A stretch of 47,919 nt of DNA from Chrysomallon squamiferum (lineage: Eukaryota; Mollusca; Gastropoda; Neomphalida; Peltospiridae). The stretch covers positions 2,146,070-2,193,988 of the forward strand of contig CM022668.1 in NCBI GenBank assembly GCA_012295275.1. The letters are read 5' to 3'. The notes under the pieces are model-generated. The model did no database searches. It was given only the letters and a program-made list of their open reading frames with translations, and had not been told where the DNA came from. Numbering within the stretch: the first letter of the stretch is position 1; the number at the start of each line of letters is the position of its first letter. A program made the translations under genes and the position numbers. Below are positions 1 through 12,345 of this stretch, in pieces.

Positions 1-420
1 AAAAAATAAGTATTGTGACCTACATTTGATGTTTGCTTACGAGAACTGATGCGTAACGAGAAATGAAATTATAAAAATGATTTATTCATGAAGACTACAA
101 AATAATTAATTAACAGGTAACTTACCTTGCTGCAGGTTCGAGTCTTCACGTCTCCAGATTTAGCAACACGACGTAACAAACTACGCAAAGCGATATCGAA
201 AGAAAGATTTTGAATTTCCAGAAAAAATGGGTGGATTATAATCACGTGACAGAAAAAATGTGTAGATCTAGGACTTGATCCCACACTATCGATTTATTTC
301 TCTTGTTACTGATCTCTGATTAGTGTGACAGGTTCTAATATTACTGAGAAACTCAGCCAAGTAGTTGTTTACGAATAATGAGTAGTTGTTGGTAAAAAGT
401 AAAAAAAAATTATTTACAGA
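1..420 (-). repeat. Dispersed block S, copy 1
   Basis: First copy of a roughly 450-bp sequence found again at 590-2050, 20300-20770, 20936-21015 (partial) and inverted at 27780-28243. Read on the minus strand it contains a perfect-looking splice donor (AAG followed by GTAAGT; donor at 120-125). Before the donor is a short open stretch ending in SGDVKTRTCSK. It lies beside TATG repeats, as the other copies do. In the two complete modules it lies upstream of the Penelope-like element and in the same orientation, so it may be a promoter plus first exon, or simply part of the duplicated unit. I do not recognise a family. Confidence 0.6.
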
Positions 421-570
421 ATATTTGTATCTGTGTGTGTATGTATTGTATGTATGTATGTAATGCATGTATGTATGCATGTATGTAAAATATATGTGTG
501 TATGTATGTATAATATGTATGTATGTGTAAATGTATGTATGTGTATGTATGTATGTATTTTATATATGTA
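421..570. repeat. (TATG)n microsatellite
   Basis: Imperfect TATG/TGTA tetranucleotide array between two S blocks. Short reading frames across it are translations of the repeat and not genes. Confidence 0.9.
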
Positions 571-589
571 TATATTCGAATACTTTCGT

Positions 590-2050
590 TGATCAGTTCT
601 GAAAATTTAGTAAAGACTACATTTGATTGTTGTCTTACTTCTATGCCTAACGAGAAATAAAATTATAAAAATGATTTATTCTACAAAATATTTAATTAAC
701 AGGTAACTTACCTTGCTGCAGGTTCGAGTCTTCACGTCTGCACATTTAGCGACCCGACGTAAACTACGCAAAGCGATAAAACTCGACAGAAAGATTTTGA
801 ATTTCCAAGAAAAATACGTGGATTATAATGGGTGAGGTGAATGGGTATGTTGAACTTCTATTGATCAGAAAAATACGTGGATTATAATGGATGAGGTGAA
901 TGGGTATGTTGAACTTCTATTGATTAGAAAAATGGGTGGATTATAATGGATGAGGTGAATGGGTATGTTGAACTTCTATTGATTAGAAAAATGCGTGGAT
1001 TATAATGGATGAGATGAATGGGTATGTTGAACTTCTATTGATTAGAAAAATACGTGGATTATAATGGATGAGGTGAATGGGTATGTTGAACTTCTATTGA
1101 TTAGAAAAATACGTGGATTATAATGGATGAGGTGAATGGGTATGTTGAACTTCTATTGATTAGAAAAATACGTGGATTATAATGGATGAGGTGAATGGGT
1201 ATGTTGAACTTCTATTGATTAGAAAAATACGTGGATTATAATGGATGAGGTGAATGGGTATGTTGAACTTCTATTGATTAGAAAAATACGTGGATTATAA
1301 TGGATGAGGTGAATGGGTATGTTGAACTTCTATTGATTAGAAAAATACGTGGATTATAATGGATACTGAATGGGTATGTTGAACTTGATATTGATTAGAA
1401 AAATACGTGGATTATAATGGGTGATGAATGGGTATGTTGAATATTGATTAGAAAAATACGTGGATTATAATGGATGATGAATGGGTATGTTGAACTTCTA
1501 TTGATTAGAAAAATACGTGGATTATAATGGATGAGGTGAATGGATATGTTGAACTTCTATTGATCAGAAAAATACTGGATTATAATGGATGACTGTGAAT
1601 GGGTATGTTGAACTTCTATTGATCAGAAAAATACGTGGATTATAATTGGTGAGGTGAATGGGTATGTTGAACTTCTATTGATTAGAAAAATACGTGGATT
1701 ATAATGGATGAGGTGAATGGGTATGTTGAACTTCTATTGATTAGAAAAATACGTGGATTATAATGGATGAGGTGAATGGGTATGTTGAACTTCTATTGAT
1801 CAGAAAAATACGTGGATTATAATCACGAGACAGGGTGTGTAGATCTAGGACGATCCCACACTATCGAGTTTTATCTAGTTACTGATCTCTGATTAGTGTG
1901 ACAGGTTTTCATATTACTGAGAAACTCAGCCAAGTAGTTGTCACGAATAATGAGTAGTTGTCTGTAAAAAGTAAATAAATTTTGTTTACAGAATATTTTT
2001 ATCTACAATTACTCTTAATTATAATTTAAAATGAAAACCGTAAACTGATG
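590..2050 (-). repeat. Block S, copy 2, split by a satellite
   Basis: The left part (about 600-808) and right part (about 1825-2050) match continuous sequence in the other S copies. A tandem array has expanded between them, starting from the GTGGATTATAAT segment that occurs once in copies 1 and 3. The minus-strand splice donor is kept at 706-711. The short open stretch before it is frameshifted relative to the other copies. Confidence 0.65.
808..1825. repeat. 59-bp tandem satellite, about 17 units
   Basis: Head-to-tail units of about 59 bp containing GTGGATTATAATGGATGAGG and GTATGTTGAACTTCTATTGA. Central units are almost identical, while units near 1360-1450 and 1560-1580 carry small deletions. 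The array is inside an S block and absent from all other S copies in the window, so it expanded after the duplications or was lost elsewhere. Confidence 0.95.
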
Positions 2051-2109
2051 ATGATCATGATGGTGACAATAATAACAACAGTAAAATTATTATTAATAAT
2101 GGTGATGAT

Positions 2110-2680
2110 GATACTAATACTGATACTGATACTGATACTGATGTTACTGATACTGATACTGATACTGATATTGATACTAATACTGATACTGATACTGATA
2201 CTGATACTGATACTGATACTAATACTAATAGTACTAATACTAATACTAATACTAATACTAATACTAATACTGATACTAATACTAATAATAATACTAATAC
2301 TAATACTGATACTAATACTAATACTAATACTGATACTGATACTGATACTGATACTAATACTAATACTAATACTGATACTGATACTGATACTGATACTAAT
2401 ACTAATACTGATACTGATACTGATACTGATACTGATACTAATACTGATACTAATACTAATACTAATACTAATACTGATACTAATACTGATACTAATACTG
2501 ATACTGATACTGATACTGATACTGATACTAATACTAATACTGATACTAATACTGATACTGATACTAATACTAATACTGATACTAATACTAATACTAATAC
2601 TAATACTAATACTAATACTAATACTAATACTGATACTGATACTGATACTGATACTGATACTGATACTGATACTACTGTGT
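2110..2680. repeat. (GATACT/AATACT)n hexanucleotide array
   Basis: About 570 bp of alternating GATACT and AATACT hexamers. The inverted counterpart at about 27643-27715 has only about a dozen units. The long Leu-Ile reading frame across it is low-complexity translation and is not annotated as a gene. Confidence 0.95.
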
Positions 2681-2754
2681 GTTACGGTGTTAACTGATGT
2701 TTTTGTATCTCAGACTGTTTGTATTTGTTCTGTAGCTATGAAAATACTTTAATG

Positions 2755-2998
2755 TGTCTGGTTGTGTGTGTGTTTGTGTGTCCGTGTGTGTGTGAAAATA
2801 CACGTCTGTATGGATGTATGTGTTTTATATTTAGGTGAACGGTGTGTATCTATAAGAAATATTCCCGTCAGTTTACTCAATACTAACAGCAAATACTATT
2901 ATTGTTATAACTATCTTTATTAGTGTTATTGTTATTGTATTATTATTATTATTATTATTATTGTTACTGTTGTTATTATTATATTATTATTGTTGTTA

Positions 2999-3033
<35 letters not shown>

Positions 3034-3037
3034 GTTA

Positions 3038-3128
<91 letters not shown>

Positions 3129-3180
3129 TTTTTTATTTTTTTTTTATTTTATGTTTTCAAAAATAGTTGGTGCTGTTATT
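2755..3180. repeat. Unique linker followed by (TTA)n and (TTTA)n arrays
   Basis: About 180 bp of linker is followed by a long TTA/TTG trinucleotide run and a TTTA run. The same order appears inverted at 27240-27560, so this is part of a duplicated segment. No gene is seen. Confidence 0.85.
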
Positions 3181-3184
3181 AGTT

Positions 3185-3480
3185 AGTAACAAAGTATTTT
3201 TAATGTAACGTGTGACAGACCAGTGACTGGAAACACGCCAGGAAGGATTTGACACTGTAATGTGACAAACAGTTTACAGCTGCACGTATTTCACCTTAAC
3301 AAAATGTAATACTCTTGTTACGTTCAACGAGCTGACCTAGTGATGATAAATCAAATTCACGGAAAATATATTACTATAATATAATTACTTACTGGATTTC
3401 AAGACTAGACTAAATTTAAGGGTATAAATCAATTTAATTTCAATACAGACACAAATACAAATAAATGTACATACATAATG
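3185..3480. repeat. Conserved non-coding block, inverted copy at 26960-27240
   Basis: Non-repetitive sequence of about 290 bp, including a GTGACAGACCAGTGACTGG stretch, with a close inverted match at 26960-27240. It has no credible reading frame in either copy. The following 3480-3840 holds only short trinucleotide runs (ATT/ATC at 3620-3690) and AT-rich sequence in which I see no gene. Confidence 0.7.
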
Positions 3481-3839
3481 CATATGTATAACCAGAAGAA
3501 ACAACAACAACTACAACAACAATAATAACAGAAATGATCACATAAGTCTGTAGAAAGTTTCAGTAATATGCCAGTTACATCATACGACGATATCAGCATC
3601 AGAACATATGTATGTATGATGATTATTATTATCATCATCATCATAATTATTATCATCATCATCATCATCATCATCATAATTATTTTTGTTATTATTAACT
3701 TCACTTGTGCATTTAATATTATAAAAACCAAATATTTCTTGTTCAAATCCCTCTATACTGATTCTAAATAACAAAACTGTTTTGGTTTTATATATTAATG
3801 TATTGTGTATCTGTATCTTCATGATCTACAGAAACATTT

Positions 3840-5015
3840 AACCCGTTTTTAAAACCCTGGTGATCGTGTCGCGTCCTTTAATTTCTATCACTGATTAAAA
3901 CAAATGAGAGTTCTTTGTTCTCTTTAAACAAATTTCACCTAACGAGAAATGAAATCTGTGAAACAAACTACATGAATTTAATATTTAATGCTATTAATAC
4001 TACTACTATTATCATTATCATTTAACAAAACTAACAAAATAAGAATACAATGCTGTAAAGATAATAAAACAAATATCATAGGTTCATTTATTTAAAAGAT
4101 AAAATATACAGTAACACTCAGCTGATTTATAACTAATTACATGTGCCATTTATTGTAAGGAAAAACAAAAGTCTTTGATATGATACACAGTGTATTCAAC
4201 TGATGTCAGGTGTTGTAAAAGCAAAGCATGTTTGTTAAGTACAAGTAAATCTGAAATAATTAAACATAAAACAAGAACATTACAGTTTTACTGTGGACAA
4301 AGTGGTCATCTACTATATTACTGAAACAATTAAAATATTTAGACTAACTAAACAAACATAATCACTTTAAAAACAAAACGTTGAGCAATTTGTTACTTAT
4401 GAATTTGTTGCTAATTTTGATATACATTTTAATATTTTTATTAAGAAAATGTATATTTAGTGACTTTAGCTATTAGCAGTATTTTACCTTGTGTTATTAG
4501 TTACATATAGATTTATCATCATACCTCAGCGCGCAGGTATTCAGGAGAGAAACAGGTGTTTAATGAAAGAAAAGTCAAGGTTTATATAACTAGGTCACTA
4601 TCCACATGAATGTTAGCAACTGGTAGAAATTACTCCAAGGACAGGTTAAAAATAAATAAATAAATAAAATAAAAATACAGTGGCAAAGAATATATGGTTG
4701 TTATTAGAATAATAATGATAAACACGAAAAATTATATACAAAATAAAAAGTAATAGGAATGTGTTAATATTACATAACATTTTTACAGTTTAATTAAAAG
4801 TTAAGATAAATAGATTATATTTTCACAATTAAGATGAATAGTTTAGTTTACATTTTTACATTTTACTGTTAGTTAAACAAGATGAATGTTTACATTTTCA
4901 CGGTTAAGATGAATAGTTTACATTTTCACAGTTAAGATGAATAGTTTACATTTTCACGGTTAAGATGAATAGTTTATATTTTCACGGTTAACTTGAATAG
5001 TTTACATTTTCACAG
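3840..5015 (-). repeat. 3' flank of gene copy A with 28-bp minisatellite
   Basis: AT-rich downstream region homologous to 37091-38290 (copy B) and 41190-42370 (copy C). Between about 4800 and 5015 are imperfect 28-bp units containing GTTAAGATGAATAGTTTACA, directly after the stop codon. The same minisatellite follows the stop codon in copies B and C with different unit numbers. No other gene is seen. Confidence 0.75.
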
Positions 5016-5291
5016 TTAAGATGATGGTTTTCTGCAGATTTTCTTGTGTTCATTCCAGTCTTTTCTCTGACATTGCTTGCTGCAGTAAAACACAGAGCGA
5101 CAACGTTCACATTGTTTATGTACACCACTCACACAACAGCTGCTACAAAACACCAGCTGGAATTCTCGACATAAAGGTGGATTTATATACCAAGAGATAT
5201 CCAGTTCAGAAATACACGAAATGTTTCAGAATTCTTTCAGAAACTCCAGGATAACAGAGTTCAGTGCTGTTAATTCAGTGTTAGTAAGTTT
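5016..5291 (-). pseudogene. Copy A last exon: MYND finger, broken upstream part
   Basis: The last roughly 60 codons read in frame to a TAA at 5016-5018 and keep the full MYND ligand pattern: CSSC, then CERC, FYC, a further Cys, His and final Cys in NEHKKIC. The first half of the exon is frameshifted with stops relative to 36828-37090, so the finger is no longer connected to an upstream frame. The acceptor TTTTTTTCAG is still present at 5292 onward. Confidence 0.8.
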
Positions 5292-5832
5292 CTGAAAAAA
5301 AGATAACTCATCTTTGAGTGAAATTAGTTCAGTGTTACAGCCTTTTTGTCTTGGTTTTAAAAAAGATTAAAATCCTTTTTTCATTACAAAATTTTACTTA
5401 ATCTGTTAGAAAATTTTTCAGTCTTAAATTTTAAGATATTTTCATCATTTAAATGATTAAACATTTTGACATTTGGTGACTAAAAATATATTTAATAAAA
5501 TATTTATGAAACAGAATATAAAAAAATAATAATGTGTAAAAGTATAAATAAACATACCAACAGAATCTTGTAAATGGAGTTATGTTTAAATCTGCAATTA
5601 ATTTATAAACAACCAGTGGCATAAAAGGATATCTGGGCCGAATAAAAGAATTTTTCCATGGCAGAATGACGTTCTGTTCACACGACTGCTTCATGCGTTT
5701 TGAATTCAGTGAAAGTATTTTTCTCAGAAGGGCAAATGCTCTGTCGTATTCACTTGTAATCTGAAAATATAGTTTGTAAACAATTGTAGTATTTAGATTT
5801 CTTTCATCTGCTCTTCCTGTATAACATACCAA

Positions 5833-5977
<145 letters not shown>

Positions 5978-6364
5978 GTATATGTGTATGTGTGTGTGTG
6001 TATGTATGTATTTTATTTATTTTCCAACTTTATTAATAGGAAAGTTTGGTAATGAACAAGGATTCACTTTGCCAATTCTACCTTTGTCAGTTTTTGTAGG
6101 TTGTAAATTCTAGGAAGATCACGTGACTGAAAAATGGCTGTCATCATCTCTGTGTGTGTAGTTTCACTCTTGTTTTCTTTGTGTGTTTCTTGATCAAAAT
6201 CAATCCACTTGACAATCAGAGTTGGAAGTCCATGGATCAGTTTGAAGCAATCCACAGACAAGATCATACTTGGAGTATTCGTGTCTTTCATCACCAACAT
6301 TGTCTTGTGCTGAAAAATTCACTGTGTTGTTAAAATGACACATTCAAATTTACACTTATATCTT

Positions 6365-7200
6365 AAATATAAATATTATTTTATATTTGTGACATTTATA
6401 CAGTATTTTATGTGTTGTGAAATTGAACAAATATTTTATATTTATGTTGTGAAATATAAACAATATTTTATATGTGTTCCAAAAGATAAACAATATTTTA
6501 TATGTGTTCTAAAAGATAAACAGTATTATATATCTGTGTTGTGAAATGTAAACAATACTTTATATATGTGTATTGTGAAACATAAACACTATTTTAGATA
6601 TGTGCTGTGAAACATAAACAATATTTTATATCTGTGTTGTGAAACATAAACACTATTTTATGTATGTGCTGTAAAATATAAGAAGTATTTTATATCTGTT
6701 GTGAAATGCAAACAATACTTTATATATGTATATGTGAAATCTAAACAATATTTTACATGTGTTGAGAAATATAAACTTTTTTATATAAAGAATATTTTAT
6801 ATTTGTGAAATATAAACTATATTTTATATGTGTTGTTAAATATAAACAATATTTTATATATGTTGTGAAATATAAACTATTTTATATATGTATTGTGAAA
6901 TATATACAATATTTTATAGATGTGTTGTTAAAAATAAAGAATATTTTATGTTGTGAAATGTAAACAATACTTTATATATGCGTATTGTGAAATATAAACA
7001 ATATTTTATATATTGTGAACTATAAACAATATTTTAATTTGTGTTGTGAAATATAAACCATATGGATTACCTGTATTATAAAATATAAAAAAAAGAATTT
7101 AGCTGTGTTATTGTATACAGACAGTATTGTATGTTTGTGTTGTGAAATATAAAAATGTTTTGTATCTGAGTTGTAAAATATAAACAAGAATTTAGTTGTT
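6365..7200. repeat. Minisatellite of about 33 bp in intron 12
   Basis: Degenerate units built from TGTTGTGAAATATAAACAAT followed by ATTTTATAT. About 25 units occur here, against about ten in copy B (35400-35740) and about five in copy C (43690-43870). It fills the intron between exons 12 and 13. Reading frames across it are not genes. Confidence 0.85.
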
Positions 7201-7554
7201 TTTAGCTTTACAGACAGTATTGTATGTTTGTGATGTAAAATATAAACAATGTCTTACAGATGGAGATGAATTGTATTCAACAAATATGCTGAAGAGAATT
7301 TCTTTGAGGATGTTCCAGGCATTCATGCCTGCTGTGTCTTCCAGCGACCTCTCTGAACGAGGAAAAACTCGATGTAGATTTACTTCATACAGAAGCTGAT
7401 CACTTTGCTCTGACTTCTCATAGTCTGGTTCTTTGTTTACATCATTAAACAGGGGTCTGAATGGCAGGATCGCTTCTCCAGAGGTCAATGGTAAGTCTTT
7501 GGTCAGGTCATAGGTCACTTCACCAACTTCCTGTTGTAGTGTAGAGTCTGGCAA

Positions 7555-8500
7555 CAAAACCATCAACTGTGTACTTGATTTAATTGACAAACTAATACAT
7601 CCAGTTTTATTGTATGGTTGTGAAATGTGGGGATTTACAAATAGACAACTAATAGAAAGACTCCGTATGAAATTTTGTAAGTATTTACTCAATTTTAATA
7701 AATGTTTTTCTGGTTTTATGATCTGTGCTGAACTAGGACGGTATCCCTTTGTATTTCTATAAAAGTAAGAATGATAACCTTTTGGGGGATTCTAATTTGC
7801 AAAGTCAAAACAAGATTTCCTCACAACTGTATTATTTAATGCATGTAATCGATTCTCCTTGGAACAAATTTGTAAAAAATATTTTAGATGATTGTGGTTT
7901 ATATATATGGACATATCTCAACTTTGATCATGTTAAATTGTTATGTGAAACAGTATACAAAATATTACATGATCAGTATCTACAAGTATTGAACAATTAA
8001 ACTGAACAATCTGCAAAGGGTAATAGTTATAATAATAATAGAAATTGGAAAGCTATCTTACTGTCCTCCCTCAAAACAATGCTAATATCTTATGTAAATT
8101 TAGAATCTCTAATGTTAACCTTCCCCTTGAAAATGGACAATGATTTAACATTCTAAGAGAAAATAGAACATGTCATATTTGTAATCTTAATCAAATTGGA
8201 GATGAATATCATTATATGTTTACTGTAATGATTGTATATTACTAAATGTGAGAAAAGGCATACCAGATAAATACATGAGACATCCAAATGTAATTTCATA
8301 TAATAATTTGTTTAACAGTAAAAATATATTAGTATTAAAAAAGCTGTGTTTGTTAATAAGAAATATATGTGAGAGAGTATGTCCTCCACGTTAAACTTCT
8401 ACATATGTGCATTTTGATTTTGTTATTATATGTCTGTAATACATTCTTCACTGTACTGTAATCTACAGTTTATGAGAATAAAGTCAATGTCGTTGATTCA
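7555..8500 (+). mobile_element. 3' fragment of a LINE (non-LTR retrotransposon)
   Basis: The plus strand, after correcting several frameshifts and stops, encodes the C-terminal part of a non-LTR retrotransposon polyprotein. The motif IHPVLLYGCEMWGF is at about 7592-7634, followed by ERLRMKFCKYLLNF and CAELGRYPFVF. Farther on come remnants of the Cys-containing tail (TCHICNLNQIGDEYHY at about 8166-8213). The reverse-transcriptase core is missing, as in a 5'-truncated copy. It lies antisense inside DUF4470-MYND copy A, exactly where exons 8-11 should be, and is absent from copies B and C. Its left edge cuts into exon 12 near 7560, and its right edge returns to intron sequence shared with copy C near 8510. 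Confidence 0.75.
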
Positions 8501-9440
8501 AACAAACATTGATTGATTGATCTACTCTCACTGATTCAAGCAAGCACTGACTGATTGATTTACTCACATTGATCATCACATAAGGTGAGCAGTCTGTTTC
8601 TCATCATACGTTTTGTTTTTTCAAACTGTTCATTGAGGCAGCACACTTTTTTGGCGTCTTCGTCGAGAGGAAACTTGTCAGGAACTGAAAATATTTCCTT
8701 TAACGCTTCAGTTAGAACAGGGCTGCCTGAAATAACACAGAACAGTGTCACCACAAACAGGAAACTTTATCTTTTGATATTTGTTTACTGGTGACAAACA
8801 GGGTAAATAAATATAAACTGAAATAGTTGAAAATTATAATACAAAACGAATACAAATCACCTTTCAGGTTTAAAGTGCTTGGAGTTTTAGTTACTTTCCA
8901 GCGAAGGGTCACAGAATTAGCTGCAGCAAAAGTTCCGTCAAGCAACAGTTTTCTGTTAACACACAGAAATAAATTAATTATCTTTAGACAGCTAAATTAA
9001 TAGTAGGTTTAATAAGGCAATTAACGTTATTTAACAATAATTATGTTTTATGTCATTTAAGTAACAAGGGTTTTGACATAAATAATGCATTAAAAAGACC
9101 ACAAATATCATTAAAGTAGCCTTAATAACGTAAAAGAAAATAGCTATATCTAAATCTTAAAGAACTCAAAAATACACATCTTAGTCATACCTTTTTCAAA
9201 GAATGATGTAGATAATTAATTCAGTTATATTATTTACCTTGTCATTTTTCCTTAACAGTGTCTTAAGTTCGACGACAAACACTGCAATTAGCGTAAACAG
9301 CAGGCGAAAGAATATCAATCTTGTTAATGCATTAAATAATTTAAAGAATATCTTAATTTGTGAAGATTAATCAAATTATATTCTTTACTTAAACTTTATT
9401 TTGAATGAGACCAGCGCCAGTACGGAAATATTATTTATTT

Positions 9441-9525
9441 GTGACGTAAGTGACGTTGCTGACTGAAATTTTCTCTAGAGAGGTCCTGGCATGAAGGCGA
9501 ATTTGACGTCGGCAGAAATGACGTA
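9441..9525. promoter_or_regulatory. Cluster of TGACGT (CRE/ATF-like) motifs in intron 5
   Basis: GTGACGTAAGTGACGTT, TTGACGTC and ATGACGTAAC lie within about 85 bp in intron 5 of copy A. Copy C keeps similar motifs at 47420-47495. CREB/ATF-type factors bind TGACGTCA-like sites. Whether this is an intronic enhancer or an internal promoter is inference. The short reading frame at 9435-9629 has no family resemblance and is left out. Confidence 0.35.
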
Positions 9526-9894
9526 ACGCAGACTACGCTATATATGATACCTTTTAACACAGTGTATATTACATTTAGTGATGTCTTTGAGTCACGTGTA
9601 TGATACTTGTAATGACATGTATGATGCATAATAATTGTAAGTACAAAGAAATCAGCATAGTGGAATCAGCAATGTCCGCAAAAATAAAAATAAAAATAAA
9701 AATGTTGTCTTACTCTGTGCCTATGTCTATGTCCTCAGCAAAGTGAAGTCCTACAAGAGTTGGAAGGAGAGAGGCTGAACAGCCGAGACATTTTTCAAAC
9801 ATATCTTCAATTCGTGTGTAGCAGTGGAAGAAGTAGAACATCTCAGTCGTCAGAATTCCATTGTCTCTGAAAATAACATCGTTAATAGTTGATT

Positions 9895-10140
9895 CTATGT
9901 TGTAATAGAACACACAAATACACAGACATGCATACAAACACACAGAGACATACAAACATACATACATACAGACATACATACAATCAGACACGTACACACA
10001 TGCAGCAACTGAGACGCATTACACACATCATACACACATACAGATGTAGATACACATAGAGGTACACATATACACATATATATATATATACCGAAGCATA
10101 CACATAACGAAACCATCCATACTCAAACACATACAGATAC
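9895..10140. repeat. ACACATACA-rich microsatellite in intron 4
   Basis: Imperfect ACAT/ACAC array between exons 4 and 5 of copy A. The start of the same array is visible at the right edge of the window (47880 onward) in copy C. Reading frames here are repeat translations. Confidence 0.85.
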
Positions 10141-10181
10141 GGACACAGAGACATGCAGACACACGTACAAAGTCACAATAC

Positions 10182-10725
10182 CTGTTAAGTCGAGGTTGGC
10201 ACTGTACGAGTATGTTCAACAAACCCTGTGAGTCACTCAGGTTTGACGTGTCAATGAAATCAAAATACTGTTCTGTAGGCAGTTTGCTTAGTACACTAAA
10301 CACATCATAAAACCATAGAAAATACTGCAGAAAATCAAAACAAAAGAGTATGAATTATTATATGTACGGTTCGTCTCTCTGACTGTTTCTCTGTGTATGA
10401 TTAATGAGTTTATTCAATTTATAAAATTGGTTAAAATAAATAGAAATAATTCTTTGTGATTTTACAAAGACATATTTGGCCATTATAGATGTTTTCAAAG
10501 CTGTAGTAATCATGAATGGAATGGAGGATAGTGTAAAACTAATTATTGTTTTGTTTCTTACAATCATTAAAGTTATGTAATTTGAAAACTAGGCACTAAA
10601 AGAAAGAAGGAAGATTCAAAACCTGGGGTTTGTTTGACTGTTCAGTGTAAGTTTTGTACGATTTAACCCACTGAGTCAGCTGACTCAAACACAGGGCAGA
10701 CAAATTGTTGTCAACACCATCGTAT
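10182..10725 (-). pseudogene. Copy A exons 3 and 4 (present only in this copy)
   Basis: Exon 3 (10623-10725) encodes YDGVDNNLSALCLSQL and exon 4 (10182-10324) encodes FLWFYDVFSVLSKLP; the two are separated by an AT-rich intron. Phases match: exon 2 ends after two bases of a codon, exon 3 ends on a codon boundary and exon 4 ends after two bases. They are deleted from copy B, and the copy C equivalents would lie beyond the right edge. Both are parts of the long middle region of the protein, for which I can name no domain. Confidence 0.75.
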
Positions 10726-10799
10726 CTGAAAACAAGTAGGAAAATAAATAAATAAATAGTTATATTTCTACTATTTTGTTTTATTGAAGCAATCTCTCT

Positions 10800-11350
10800 T
10801 TCTCTCATTTGTTCTATCTATCTGTATGTCTGACGGTTTGCTTGTATGTGTCTCTCTATCTACTTTTATGCCTGCCTTCCTGTGTATGCATGTTTCTGTC
10901 TGTCAGTCTATGAAAAGTGTGTATCTCACCCATACTAAGTGTGTATCTTTCCTATGTCTCTGCCACTCTCTGTCTGTCTGTGTACGACTGTTTGTCCTTG
11001 TCTGTACTCGAATGTCTGTCAGTCTCTCTATATCCTCGGTGTCTGTCCTTTATAGACTTTCTGTGACTCGTTATCTAATTCTCCCTGTGTCCGTGTGTCT
11101 GTTCGTGTGTTAATATCTCTGTCTATGTAGGTTCAGCAGTCTGACTTCTGAATTCTGTCTGTGTGTTCCTCGATGTGTCTCTCTGTATATTTCTCTGTCA
11201 GACTGCCTCTCTGTCTTTCAGTCTATATTTTTGTGCGACACTGTTTGTCTCTCTGTCTGTCTTTTTCTCTCTGTTTGTCTATCGTTTCTTCTATCTATTT
11301 CTATCTAGATGTCTGATTATTTGTCTAGCTGTCTATGTTTTTGTCTCTTT
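10800..11350. repeat. TCTGTCTG-rich simple sequence in intron 2
   Basis: Degenerate TCTG/TCTC repeats fill intron 2 of copy A. The matching GACAGACAG stretch is at 33355-33720 in copy B. Both give spurious Ser/Cys/Leu-rich frames. No gene is seen. Confidence 0.85.
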
Positions 11351-11368
11351 TTGTCTTTTTCACCTCAC

Positions 11369-12158
11369 CTAGATAAATCGATGTCAAATGCAAGAAATGG
11401 GCTGCAGGAGTCTTCAGCAGTCCAGGTTGTTTTATCATCACTGAAACTGAAAAATGTTGGGTTCACGAAACAACATTTGATGATTTCATCTCGTGTCTTC
11501 CCTCCCAGATTGATTCCTGTTACACCTAATTCTACGAAATCTTTTATTTCCTTCCGACACAATTTAAACAGTTTACCCCTTTCTAATCTGGGATTCTGCT
11601 TAGTAAATCTTCCCAAGAGTCTTTTTATAGAATCATCTGGGAACTTTTCTTCTATGTGTTTGTATTGAGCATTCAGCACATCATCTCTCATCCTCATTAG
11701 TTCCTCATCTGACTTGTTCAAATTTCCAAGCCAAATCTTGAATAATAACATCATGGAGGACATTGTTGTGGAATCACAGGACACACCCAGCTTGGAAAAG
11801 TCCATGTTAACCAGGATGCTCAGAATGTTGTGAAATCTTTGTCTATGCTCCTTCGACAAGAAGACGTCATACCAAACAGCCCAAATAAACTTCATATCTT
11901 CTTCTTTCTCAGGATCAATCTCACTGATAATGTACAGCAAGAGCACATCTCGACACAAAATACCTGTTTGCCAATCGTTCAGATAGAAGGAAATGTTCTG
12001 CGGACAGATGTTATTGTTATGTAAAAGAGAAATCGTGTAGAGAATGTTGCGGATGTCTCCACATCCAAGCAACAAGAAGCTGACGTCATCAGGAACGTTG
12101 CAGCCAACTGTTAAATCTTTAGGTGGAGTATTTCCAACAGGGTAGTAAGCTGCTACAG
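11369..12158 (-). pseudogene. Copy A exon 2: DUF4470 domain
   Basis: This 790-nt exon reads without stops from AAYYPVGNTPPKDL to AFDIDLSR. The DUF4470 signature LLLGCGDIRNILYTI is near its start and is followed by NDWQTGILCRDVLLLYII and a WAVWYD motif. The Gly-rich LLGCGD loop resembles methyltransferase motif I, as is usual for this domain. The exon keeps acceptor TTGTTTAG and donor AG|GTGAGG. It matches 32543-33314 of copy B but carries six extra codons near its end (TTWTAEDSCSP region). The exon itself looks intact although the gene is not. Confidence 0.9.
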
Positions 12159-12219
12159 CTAAACAACAAATGTTTTTATGACAACCTTAAATTGTATTTT
12201 AGTTTAGCATTCATTGTAA

Positions 12220-12221
12220 TT

Positions 12222-12275
<54 letters not shown>

Positions 12276-12345
12276 GATGATGATGATAATAATAGTAGTA
12301 ATAACGATAACAACAAGAACAACAACAACAATAATATTAAACATA
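12220..12345. repeat. (AAT)n/(GAT)n/(AAC)n array in intron 1
   Basis: Trinucleotide repeats fill the short first intron of copy A. Copy B has the complementary array at 32345-32485 in its intron 1. Confidence 0.9.

Noticed and set aside
2048-2752. 234-codon Leu-Ile frame
   Set aside because: Translation of the GATACT/AATACT hexamer array.
5021-5254. Plus-strand frame of 77 codons, Cys/His-rich (also 36870-37082 on minus)
   Set aside because: Antisense shadow of the MYND exon; the true coding strand has the canonical ligand pattern and a stop in the right place.
6335-6544. 69-codon frame in intron 12 of copy A
   Set aside because: Lies within the 33-bp minisatellite and shows its periodicity.
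9435-9629. 64-codon minus-strand frame in intron 5 (and 47391-47603)
   Set aside because: Frames are not conserved between copies A and C although the DNA is; no splice sites fit. Only the TGACGT motifs look conserved.
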